Positions 37,091-47,328 of a DNA stretch of 64,000 nt are shown piece after piece. Made by a program: the position numbers and the translations under genes. Under the pieces are notes generated by a model. That model searched no databases. It had not been told where the DNA came from and worked only from the letters and a program-made list of their open reading frames with translations. The stretch is from contig JBBCBC010000035.1 in assembly GCA_037126765.1 (NCBI GenBank), positions 558,001 through 622,000 of the forward strand. Reading direction: 5' to 3'. The stretch comes from Stenogyne calaminthoides. Taxonomy: Eukaryota; Streptophyta; Magnoliopsida; Lamiales; Lamiaceae. The first letter of the stretch is position 1, and every line of letters starts with the position of its first letter.

Positions 37091-37480
37091 TTTCCTTTTC
37101 TAGTATCAGTCAGTAGTATTTGTTGTGAAGCATTATCTTTCACATAGCATAAGTTCTTTGAGAACTCGACACTGAATCCCTTATCACAGAATTGACTGAT
37201 AGAAAGCAAATTATGCTTTAAACCAGAAACATATGATACACCATGGATATGAACAGAATCAACTTTAAGAGTTACATATCCTTAAGTCTGTCCTTTGGAA
37301 TTATCTTCAAAAGTAATCTGAGGGCCTATTGGCTCAACATAGTCAGTGAGTAATTGTTTGTATCCTGTCATATGCCTTGAACATCCACTGTCCAAATACC
37401 ATGCAGTAGGAGCTATTTCACTTCCACTCATCAGGGCTATGTTGTCTTCATTTAGCTCAGTGCCCTTTTTCTTTACCTGA
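37091..37480 (-). pseudogene. Protease of element 2
   Basis: The active site is WYLDSGCSRHMTG near 37370-37405, followed by GVSYVSGLKHNLLSIS. A stop interrupts it near 37283. It is the homologue of the protease in element 1. Confidence 0.85.
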
Positions 37481-38390
37481 AAAATAGATCAGGCCTTAGG
37501 TACCCATTTGGTGTAGGGTCCTACCAGGTTAGCTGTACCTTTTGGAACCCAAATTTTCCTCACAACTCTATTTACTTTAGAGTGGCTGATTTGTCTTCCA
37601 TAAACATCTACATACACATTCACCACCCTAGGTGCCTTGGCAATACCCTATGTATGAGTGCCAGTCTTTGAACGATCATGAGCCTTACAGTTCTTCTTGG
37701 GTTCAGGCCTCTTGTTCCAATGCTTTGGCCTTGGTGCAGCTGATCTATGTCTCAGCTGACTTGGGTTTAAGGAACCTTTACCCTTAGGCAAGTGGGGTTT
37801 AGGTTGCCTGTACTGAAATTGTGGTCATTTAGTAACCTGAGTACTTTGTCTCTTCAGTTGAGAATATCTTGTCTGAGTGACTTCTGAAGGTTCCTTTGAT
37901 GGTTCAGTGCAGATTTCTTCAGGTTGATATTCTTAGCCTGAGGCTTCGAAGTACTGGCCTGAGGATTTCCTACTGAGTGTTCAGGTTTCCTAGCCTTTAC
38001 CTAAGGTTTGGGCTTTCCTTCCTAAACCTTCAGGTTCTCTGAAACCATAGGTCCTTTACCCTTATCTAAAACACGGGGTTGTTCTTCAATGAGAAGATCA
38101 GTACGAACCGCCGGTTTAACAAAGACAGTCTTAGTGCTACTAGAAGAAGCAGCATTCAGATGACCTTGTGAGGTTCCCCCTGGATTATATCCCAATCCAG
38201 CTTTTAAAGTTGCAGGTCTTTCATAACTCGGAATTTCATTTATTGCTTTAGATGCATAATTCAACAGAGCTACCTTTCTCCGCATGCTATCCTCACTTTT
38301 ATTTAGAGTTTCATGTTTCTCAAAGAGGTCATTGAATTCAATCCTGATAAGCTGATTTTCCTCAGTGGATTTCTCTAACTTTCCTTTCAT
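37481..38390 (-). pseudogene. Gag-protease linker of element 2
   Basis: Basic, Pro/Gln/Lys-rich stretch between zinc knuckle and protease. 38390-38022 is open, with SEDSMRRKVALLNYAS and GYNPGGTSQGHLN. Left of 38022 the frame has several stops. It probably binds nucleic acid or acts as a spacer. Confidence 0.65.
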
Positions 38391-39842
38391 CAGTAGCTCC
38401 CATTAATTGAGAAGTGATCTTAGCAGTATTAGACTTTTTCCACTTTAGATTCTCAGCAGTCAGTTCCTCATTCTGCTCTTGAGTTTCAATGAACAGTTCT
38501 TGTAACATAGAATAGTCCTTCATGAGATTCTCAAAGGAATCCATCAGGTCAAAATTACTGGTTACTGATGAACTTGATAACTCAGGTGCTTGTGTAGGAA
38601 CAGCAATAGAGATAGAAGAATTTACCTCCTCAATGGCAACAAGGCAGACATCATCACTATCACTATCTGACAACATTTCTTCTGAAGAACTGGATCCTTC
38701 TTCAGTATGTTCTTCTTCAGCAACCATAGCCTTCTTGCTTGAGTTCTTCTTGTCTCGTTTGGCTTTCCTTCCCTTTCTTTCCTTGGGACTTAGCTCAGGA
38801 CAATCATACTGGAAGTGACCTTTCTTTTTGCAGTTGTAGCATCTGTTGGTATCATCATCTTGATCATTTCCTCCTTGGTCTTGGATTCCTTCTTTCTGGA
38901 TGAAGATCCTTCAGCTTTGTGGTCCTTCCACTTTTCAGTGGACTTGTCCTCAACTTCTGAATTATTCCTGTTCCTGTATCTGTTATTCTTGTAGTACTTT
39001 TTGCACTTTCCATATCTGATATTGAGTCATTCAAACCTTCTTGCCAACAGTACTAGTTTATCCTCTTGCTCATCCTGATTTTTGACAGGTGAGTTATCAG
39101 ACTCTTTAGCTTAACAGGATTTTTCTTTAGCTTTGAAAGCTACATTCTTGCTAGATGAAGATTCATCTTTGCTATCAGATTTCTTTATTTTCTTATCAAT
39201 CACAAATTCATAAGCTTCCGGTTCAAAGAAAACTTGTTGATATGGCATAGAATCAATGTTCTTGGTGTTTTCAATCACCACATCATGTATATCCCATTTC
39301 TTAGACAGTCCTCTAAGAATTTTCAGTGCAAGTTCTCTTTTTGGGTATCTTTTCCCAAGAGCATTCAGATCATTCATGATACTAGTGAATCTAACTTCCA
39401 GTTTGTCAATAGATTCACCATCTTCCATTTCAAAGCTGTCAAATTTTGCAATGACAACAGATAGTTTGTTTTCTTTGATGTGATCTATGCCTTGACACAT
39501 GATATCAAGTGTATCCAATATTTCTTTAGCAGTTTCACAGTGAGAAATCATCCCCATAACACCATCATCAATAGTGCTATATAGAGTATCTTTAGCAATA
39601 TAGTCTAAGTTGACTAGCTTTCTCTCCTCAAGAGTAAGTTGGTCATCAGACTTAGGAAGTTCATCTCTGGGATCATCTTTCTCAGTATCAGTAATTCTGG
39701 GATTCACAACAGTGTACTCAAATGGTCCTTGAGACACAACTCTCCACATTCTCTCATGTTTAGAATACAGATGTGCCTGCATCCTGAGTCTCCATAAGTC
39801 ATAGTTCTCAACAGAGAACATAGGTAGTTTCTTAGAAGGCAT
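38391..39842 (-). pseudogene. Gag of element 2
   Basis: The start at 39842 gives MPSKKLPMFSVENYDLW. The UBN2-type domain covers residues about 20-200. The CCHC knuckle CYNCKKKGHFQYDC is complete at about 38800-38845. An acidic Ser-rich stretch (38727-38600) follows, which element 1 has lost. A stop at 39111 and frame changes around 38860-39110 split the ORF. Confidence 0.85.
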
Positions 39843-39948
39843 GATGAATAAGCCTTGTAACATATCAGCAGTAAGATCTATTCAGTAGACCACCAAAGTC
39901 TCTCAGTAAGCAAGACTATGGATACCAAAGCAAGTGGTAAGAAATGAA

Positions 39949-39965
39949 CCACTGCTCTGATACCA
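39949..39965 (-). other. Primer binding site of element 2
   Basis: TGGTATCAGAGCAGTGG on the - strand, two bases after the LTR end. This is the canonical site for the 3' end of initiator Met tRNA in plant Copia elements and fixes the minus orientation. Confidence 0.92.
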
Positions 39966-39967
39966 CT

Positions 39968-41785
39968 TGTTGGTCCCGGGGTAAACGAGTCTTGCACTTG
40001 TATGGGGAGGGAATAAACGTGTTCAGTGATTTTTCAAACTTTTTCACAAAACTAAAATCAGTGGGTCAGGTTGTCCTGAGAAATAGCCCTGAGAAGCACA
40101 AATTGCCGTGAGTTAGAGTCTACTGAGACAATGATATTGAGCAGCTTTCAGTAGCTTCAAATTAGCCCAACTGATCTGAGGTTTTAAAATCAGAGTCCAA
40201 ATAAGCTTGGAGTAGATATCTATCTTACTGACTACTCAGATGAGTTTGGTCAGTTTGACAACTATCTATACTAGCTTATCTAGGGTGCGAAATGTGTAGG
40301 CCTTAAGTTTATACTCGTTTTAACTTGCTAAAAATCTTTATCACTTAGTAAATCAGTGGTTAAGGTTGTGATCAGTTTAATGTAAACTCAGTGGATTGAT
40401 TCCAACTAAATATGAGAAAACTTAGTATGCTTTCAGTGAAAATATGCAACAGTTATAATGCAAGGCAGAAAGCAAATAACACAGCAAATTATAGTGGTTC
40501 AGAGGCAAAGCTCGTACATCCACTCTCTCTGATCCTCAGAGAAATTCCTTAACACACTTCTACTACTACCTTAAGCTTTTACACTGAACTCAACGGCTTA
40601 TTAACTTTCCACTATGAGTTTTTAGGCTGAACTACACTACAGCTTACTAACTCAACTCACACAAGCTTTCAGACTGTCACACGCAGCTTACTAACTTCTT
40701 CTCTAAAGTTTTCAGGCTGAACTCAACTGCAGCTTACTAACTCTTTACAACTATTACACTCCAACAATCACACACTCAAACTACCTACCAATAGGGTTTG
40801 GGTTTGGTTGGTTTCCAACTAAAGTGAGATATCCTTTTACAGTAAGAACAAATTCAAAGGCTAGGATATCTCTTACTAAGCTTTGGATATTCTAACAAAT
40901 TCTGGGCTTAGTAAACGAGCTCTCTTCAATGTGAAACACTTGGGAAATCTTAGGGTTTTCGAGTGCTTCAAATACAAGAATACGAATGAGCTCTGGAGTT
41001 GCTTGATTTCCCATAACCATGCAATGGAGATGGTCACATGTATTTATAGGCAACTCACCAAGGTCACTATTAAAAAACTATCCGTTGGAAGAAATAGCAT
41101 CAAGGGTTTCCTTATTTGGTTAGTGTTGAACGGTTATTTTTAGGGTTTGAACACACCGTTGTATGGTTTTGGTAACCAGTAACCAATGCAACCAATCACT
41201 AAGTTTTTACAGTCTGGAACTCAGTACAACTGATATTTCAGTGCCACGTCGCTTTCTGTGTCAGCGAATTACAGTGTTGTCTCTCTCTGATTGGTTCTTG
41301 TCTTTAGTGAATGGAGACAAATAAAACGACTCTTTTAGGTCAATCTCTCTGAATGAGACAACCTTAAACAACACTTAGTTATAGTTCTTTTTGTCTGGAA
41401 TTGAATATTTGGACAACATTTATTTCTCAGAAATGTGTGTGACTTCCTCAGTCTTATATGTCCTCAGGTAGATAGTCTTCAGATCTTCAAGTCTTCAGGC
41501 TGATCTGAGTCTTCAGGTTGATCTGGGTACTCAGGTTCTTCTGAGTATTCTGAAATCTTCTGAGTCTTCAGATGTCTTGGTCATCTCACTGAGTTCCCCC
41601 TCAGTGTGTGCCTATCCTATTATCTTCAGAGATATCTACTGACTATACATTTTGCAAATATTTCCTGAACTAACTACATTGAAACCTATTTTCTAATCTA
41701 CCTTAGATTATTCTGAACGTGTCATACTCAGGGTTTTGAGATCTAATCAAAATAATTTATCTTTTATTAAATTCATCTCCCAACA
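39968..41785 (-). repeat. 5' LTR of element 2
   Basis: TGTTGGTCCCGGGG ... ATCTCCCAACA, 1818 bp. A TATA box on the - strand is at 41040-41049. U3 (41440-41590) has clustered CTTCAGG / TCTGAG units. Confidence 0.93.
41040..41049 (-). promoter_or_regulatory. TATA box of the 5' LTR of element 2
   Basis: CTATAAATAC on the - strand, conserved with the other type A LTRs. Confidence 0.6.
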
Positions 41786-42726
41786 CAAGATAAAGGCTAG
41801 GATATCTCTAACTATGCTTTGGATATCTGCTTAAATCTAGGCTTAGTAAATGAGCTCTCTTCAAGGTGAAACACTTGGGAAATCTTAGGATTTTCGAGTG
41901 CTTCAAATGCAAGAATACGAATGAGCACTGGAGATGCTTGATTTCCCGTAACCTTGCAATGGTGAAAGTTACTGGTATTTATAGGCAACTCACCAAGGTC
42001 ACTCTTGAAAAACTATCTGTTGGAGGAGATAACATCAAGGGTTTTCTTATTTGGTTAGTGATAAACGGCTATTTTAGGGTTTGAACACACCTTTGCATGG
42101 TTTGGGTAACAAGTAACCAATGCAGCCAATCACCACATTTTTGCAGTCTAGAACTCAGTACATCTGACATTCTCAGTGCCATGTTGCTTTCTGTGTCAGT
42201 TAAGTACAATGTTGTCTCTCTCTGATTGGTTCTTATCTTCAGTGAATGTAGACAAACAAAATGGTTCTTTTAGGTTAATCTCTCTGGATGAGACAACCTT
42301 AAACAACACTTGGTTGTAGTTCCTTTTGTCTGCAATCAAATATTTGGGCAACTTTTATTTTTCATGAATATGTAAAACTTTCTCAGTCTGTTTGTCCTCA
42401 GGTAGATAATCTTCAGGTCTTCAAGTCTTCAGGTTGATCTGAGTTTTCAGGTAGGTCTTGAGTCTCCAGGTTGATGTGAACTCAGGTTCATCTGAAGTCT
42501 TCTGAGTCTCCAGGTACATTGGTTCACTTACTGAGTTCCCCTTCAGTGTGTGTCTATCCTATAAACTGAGATATTTGCTGACTATACATTTTGCAGATAT
42601 TTTCTGAACTAATCTATATTGAAACCTGTTTTCTTATCCTACCTTAGATCATTCTGAACATGTCATACTCAGGGATTTTGAGATCTAATCAAAATCTTTA
42701 TCTTTTATTAAATTCATCTCCCAACA
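41786..42726 (-). repeat. Truncated Sirevirus LTR next to element 2
   Basis: It starts within the LTR at AAAGGCTAGGATATCTC and ends CATCTCCCAACA. The matching part of the LTR of element 2 starts at about 40855. A TATA box on the - strand is at 41975-41985. Element 2 was probably inserted in this older LTR, and the left half is no longer beside it. Confidence 0.85.
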
Positions 42727-44041
42727 CATAGCATGAAACATGAATGTCAATAAATATATATAATATATTATGTCTGGGCCAAAAATATTGGCAGTGAATA
42801 ATAAATTGGCCCATCAACCTGTTCAGCCCAAAACTGGGACTATGATTTTAATTAATTTAAATAATTCAGAATCCGGACCCAAAGGTTGGGCTAAGTCATG
42901 CCCATTTGGGTAGGGCTGCATCAGCGAAGGTTACGTCCAAAGGCGCGTCGTCTTCTTAGATGCATAATCAGGGTAGAAGCAATAATCGAGGCGGCGGTTT
43001 TGGCCCCCTCTCCATTTTACCTAGCGACGAATTTCACGCTGCAAATTTGCTCCATGTCCGCCGCACAATCCGCCAAGCTCGGTGCCTCCCTGAAGTCGTG
43101 GCACGAAATCCACATTCGTCCTAGAAGATTGCCCATTTTTACGGAAATCAACACCGCTGCCAGAGTATACTTTGACCCAGTTTGTCCGGAAGGAGTACGT
43201 CTGGGGACATACCATGCCAGGATCATTTTACTATGATTTTTTGTGTGTGTTTCATGCTCTTTTCCTTGGGGTTTTGTCTCTTATTTATAACTTTTACAAA
43301 GTATACAAGACTTCCCTAATGGGCCATAAAATGGGCCTTTAAACATGGGCTTGTGGAGTGAATCTAGTCTAAGAACATGAAAGTAAAGTCGGTCATCTCC
43401 TTGCACTGTGCTTGTCGACTTTGCTCGTGGAGCGACCTCGGGGGAGGTCGCCCGCTCAGGCAGTCTTTATTCTTCTCTTTCCAACCTTGCTTATAGATTG
43501 TCCTCAGAGGAGGTCGCTCGTTAAGGCGAGCTTGATCTTCTTTGCTCGTTTCCAGGTCACCCTTTGAAGGCGACCTCGGCATCTCGTACTCTACATCTAA
43601 ACTCGGTTCTATTCGCCACGTCATCACCATTTGCCACGTCATCATCATTTGCCACATGGTTGTTGGTCGATTATTATGGTTAGAACAATTGCCCCAAAGA
43701 GCGGACTTCGACTTTGTTCAGAGGTCGGTCTTGTTCTTTGCTTCAATAAGACTTATCTGATTTTTGCCATTGAGGTTGCATTCTTTGCCCCTGTGTATAC
43801 TCTGAATGCCTTCATGAGGTCTTGATTGTTAACACTTTGATGATAATGCTTCTGGTATCAAGTTTGGATCTTCAACTTCAGACTTGGGTGTATTTTAGCG
43901 GGCTCAATTCAAGCTCGTGCCCTCGAGTCGGGGGGTTATTCATCTGAGATGGTTATCCATCGAGATTGAGCTCGTCAAGAGTCTTGGTCACTGGTTCAAG
44001 TTGAGACTTGATAGGTATTCGATTTTCTCTTTTTTTTTGTT
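42727..44041. other. Unassigned DNA, possible host or Gypsy-derived
   Basis: Mixed composition. A 112-codon + strand ORF at 42898-43236 has an inner ATG at 43052, and its product matches no family I recognise. 43400-43600 has repeated GCGACCTCGG-like words that also occur in element 5, so part of this may be an old Tat-like fragment. No clear domain is visible. Confidence 0.45.
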
Positions 44042-44600
44042 CTCGTACTCCGAGGTGATCCTCTTTGTACGAGTCTTTTTTGCACTCATACTCGGAGGTG
44101 AACCTCTTGGTATGATTCATTTATGTGCTCGTACTCCGAGATGAACCTCTTTGTACGAGTCTTTTCTGTACTCGTACTTCGAGGTGAACCTCTTTTTACG
44201 AGTCTTGTATGTGCTCGAACTTTGAGTTGAATCTCTATGTGTGAGTCTTTTCTGTGCTCGTACTTCGAGGTGAGCCTCTTTGTACGAGTTTTTTCTGTGC
44301 TCGTACTTCAAGGTGAGCCTCCTTGTACGAGTCTTGTTTATGCTCACACTTTGAGTTGAATCTCTCTGTGCAAGTCTTTTTTGTGCTCGTACTTTGTGGT
44401 GAGCCTCTTTGTACGAGTCTTTTCTGTGCTCGCACTTTGAGTTGAATCTCTCTGTGTGAGTCTTTTCTGTGTTTGTACTTTGAGGCGAGCCTCTTCGTAC
44501 GAGTCTTGTATGTGCTCGTACTTTGAGGTGAGCCTCTTCGTACGAGTCTTGTCTGTTCTCGCATTTTGAGTTGAATCTCTTTGTGCGAGTCTTTTTTATC
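44042..44600. repeat. Minisatellite, 13 units of 43 bp, each a hairpin
   Basis: Units start at 44042, 44085, 44128, 44171 and every 43 bp to 44558. A typical unit starts CTCGTAC and has GTACGAG 25 bases later, with an inner GAGG / CCTC pair. A second unit type starts CTCGCAC or CTCACAC with GAGTTGAATCTC inside (units 5, 8, 10, 13). ORFs across it are shadows of the repeat. Confidence 0.95.
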
Positions 44601-44984
44601 CTCATCGACGACCATTTCTTGCCGAGCAGAGACTTTATGTGATTAACCTTTGGGCCTTTTGTCATTAATGAAAATCATTTCTTTTTTCTTCCTTTATTGT
44701 GCCGACTTGATTTCCTTACGCGATTTTAGAATTGCATATGTTCTTATTGTCTTATTTAGATGCGGTTTATTTATGAACTTTTGTTTAGTCGTCTTACGAA
44801 GTCGGGGGAGGACTGCACCACTAGGGTGGTGATCTCGCTGCCAGTATGTCAAAAGTCATACCTCGGGAGTTGGATGTCGCATGCGACCTCCTTCGGTTTA
44901 AACACATAGGAATTCTGAAAAGAACGATAACATTTTATTTGACTAGTATTAGCTTATGATAGATAAAACTAGTGAATCTCACCG
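44601..44984. other. Spacer between the two minisatellites
   Basis: AT-rich at first, then GC-richer around 44800-44900 with GTCGGGGGAGGACTGC-like words. No gene recognised. Confidence 0.4.
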
Positions 44985-45537
44985 AATAGGTGGAAAGAGA
45001 ATGCCGAAGAGGCGGGCAGGTCGATGCCAATGAAGGCGGACAAAGTCATCGCCAAGAAGGCAGAAAGCCGGTGTAAAAGACGCGGGCAGGTCGATGCCAA
45101 TGAAGGCGGATAAAGTCATCGCCAAGAAGGTGGTAATGCCAGCACCGAAGAGGCGGGCAGGTCGACGCCAATGAAGGTGGATAAAGTCATCGCCAAGAAG
45201 GCGGTAATGCCAGTGCCAAGGTGGCGGGCAAGTCGACGCCAATGAAGGCGAACAAAGTCATCGCCAAGAAGGCGGTAATGCCAGCGACGAGGTGGCGGGC
45301 AGGTCATCACCATATAGGCGGACAAAGTCATCGCCGTAGGAGGCAGAATGCCAGCACCGAGGAGGCGGGCAGGTCGACGTCGTATAGGTGGACAAAGTCA
45401 TCGCTGTAGGAAGTGGAATGCTAGCGCCGAGAAGGCGGGCAGGTTGATGATGTATAGGCGAACAAAGTCATCGCCGTAGGAGGCGGAATGCTAGCGCCGA
45501 GGAGGCGGGCAGGTCGACACCGTATAGGCGGATAAAG
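44985..45537. repeat. Minisatellite, about 8 units of 70-71 bp
   Basis: The anchor GCGGGCAGG (or GCGGGCAAG) stands at 45012, 45082, 45153, 45224, 45295, 45365, 45435 and 45505. The first half of the array has GCCAATGAAGGCGG and the second half has GTATAGGCGG in the same place, giving two subtypes. Element 4 starts inside the last unit. Confidence 0.93.
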
Positions 45538-47115
45538 TGTAGGTCCCAAATGGGTTTTCATGAGGGCAGAAGTCTAGAGGGGAGGGGTGAATAGACTTCT
45601 GAAATTTTTTGTGTGGGATCAGGTGTGAAAAGCAAGTTCCCTGATCAGAGTGCATGTGAATCAGTTTGGATTGATATCCAACTTACTGATCGCCTAAGGG
45701 TAGATCAGTTCAGTGTCTATCAGTTTAACTGATGTGCGGAAGCTAAGTTTTACTCGTGTGAAAAACTAGTTTGTTAAATCAGAATTCTAAGTTATCTATT
45801 TTGAACCAGATGACAAAGTGTCAAATTGATCAGATCAGTTGTTTGGTGCAAATCTGATCCAGACTTAGAATATGCATGTAATACAGAAACAAGTAGTGTG
45901 CAAAGTGTAAAGCAGGTAAATCAGATAATGCACACAATATTTTTATAGTGGTTCGGAGAACTTGTCCTACGTCCACTCTTCCCTATCAGCAGGGACACCA
46001 ACTTAAATACTGGACTTAGTTTAATGTGTTAATCCAACACAGTACAACAGATATTTTAAGAGTTCTCACTCAACTAATCCCAGAAATCATAAACTAGAAA
46101 CCCTAGTCTGAAATCTTGCTTAACAAACTTAACCTAACTTGTGGTTTGGGTATAAGATTTGTTGTGTTCCAACTGGAAATCTATCCTAGTGTTTAGGTAG
46201 CCTAAAGCGAGATGATAGAATTTCTGTGCTAAGAACTTATGGGATGAACACTTAGAAAATATTCTTGATTTTGTGTTCTTCTTGCGGAAATTATGGATAG
46301 CTTTAGCTTGATGATAATTTTTGTAACCTTACTATGAAGGTTTAATCCCATATATATAGGCACGAAATCGAACTAGCCATTGGAGAGCAATTCAAATTTC
46401 AGCTTATTTAAGGTAGGATTGCAGGATGGATGTGACGTGCACAGAGGAGGCATGGCCAAAAGCATGCAAGCTTGTCCTTTATAGTTATTTGACTGTGATC
46501 CGCCGAATCCCGCTCTGTCAGCTCCGTACATACGTGTCTTGCTCTTATTGGTTATCAAGTACACTTGTTCAGTGTTTGCTTTACCAACAAGGTTGACATT
46601 TTTCTTGTCTGATTAACTTCGTATGTCTTGGTGAATCTTCAGTTGTCACCTGATGTGCGCTAACCTGATCAGATAATACTGATCAGTCTTCCTGATTGAG
46701 TCTTCTGATGCAAGTTATCTTAACACAACTTAGCAAACTCTCCTCATTCTTCTGATGTAGGTCTTCTGGTCTTCTGGTCTTGTTCTTCTGGTAGTCATCT
46801 GATCTTCAGGTCTTCTGATTCTTCAGCTTCATGTCTTCACCTGATTATTTGACTATCTGACTTGTCTGATCTTCTGATCATCTGACTTGTCTGATCTTCT
46901 GATTTTCTTACTTGTCTGATCTTCTGATCTTCTTCAAGACTTAACCTTACATATTGAGTTCCCCCTCAATGTGTGACCTATTTATTACATCAGCTGTCTA
47001 TACATTTCAGCTGGTCATCCTATCCTGATCCTAGGTCATCAGTCAGCTAACAGGTCGGACTGGTCCTATTACAATCTGTTTTGGAACTTCCATCAAAACT
47101 ACAAATTTCCCAACA
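45538..47115 (-). repeat. 3' LTR of element 4 (type D)
   Basis: 1578 bp. It shares with type C the block ATTTTTATAGTGGTTCGG and the closing AATTTCCCAACA. A TATA box on the - strand is at 46350-46360. U3 (46740-46930) is rich in TCTTCTG and TGATC repeats. Confidence 0.88.
46350..46360 (-). promoter_or_regulatory. TATA box of the 3' LTR of element 4
   Basis: CCTATATATAT on the - strand at the place expected from the other LTRs. Confidence 0.5.
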
Positions 47116-47328
47116 ATTTCCTCCTTTTTGATGGAACCAAAACATTAAATCAGAAAAACAGATAACCAATAAAAAATGTAAAAGACAGAAATAACACACA
47201 GTTCAGAAGACAACGAGAAGTTGTCTTAGAATCAGAAAGGTTGAGTATTTCATTAAAGATATGATTGTTTACAATTACAGAAATACCTATCAACTGGTTC
47301 TAAAAAATAGTCTTCTGATATGAAATCT
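47116..47328 (-). other. PPT and 3' UTR of element 4
   Basis: The tract at the LTR is TCAAAAAGGAGGAA on the - strand, one base different from the tract of element 1. The rest is AT-rich without an ORF. Confidence 0.7.

Larger units (their letters stand above)
27643..41785 (-). mobile_element. Element 2: Sirevirus-like Copia, 3' end deleted
   Basis: The 5' LTR is at 39968-41785 with a perfect PBS at 39949-39965. Gag, protease, integrase, RT, RNase H and ORF3 follow leftwards. The element stops at 27643 inside the last codons of ORF3. The 3' UTR, PPT and direct 3' LTR are missing. The first 1.35 kb of the LTR 1538-2895 is its closest relative in the window and may be the rest of its 3' LTR, displaced by the nested insertions. 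A solo LTR of 2168 bp splits the RT. Element 2 is the best-preserved Copia copy here and served as the reference for element 1. Confidence 0.9.

Noticed and set aside
39949..39965. tRNA gene
   Set aside because: Only the 3' end complement of initiator Met tRNA is present; it is the primer binding site.
44042..44600. Possible CRISPR-like array
   Set aside because: Units are directly adjacent and there are no unique spacers; the context is plant retrotransposon DNA.
44117..44665. Two overlapping repetitive ORFs (182 and 126 codons) on the - strand
   Set aside because: They follow from the 43-bp unit, which cycles through all three frames every 129 bp. The proteins are shadows of the DNA repeat.
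44979..45331. Minus-strand ORFs with repeated WHWHYRLLGDDF-like units
   Set aside because: Shadows of the 70-bp minisatellite.
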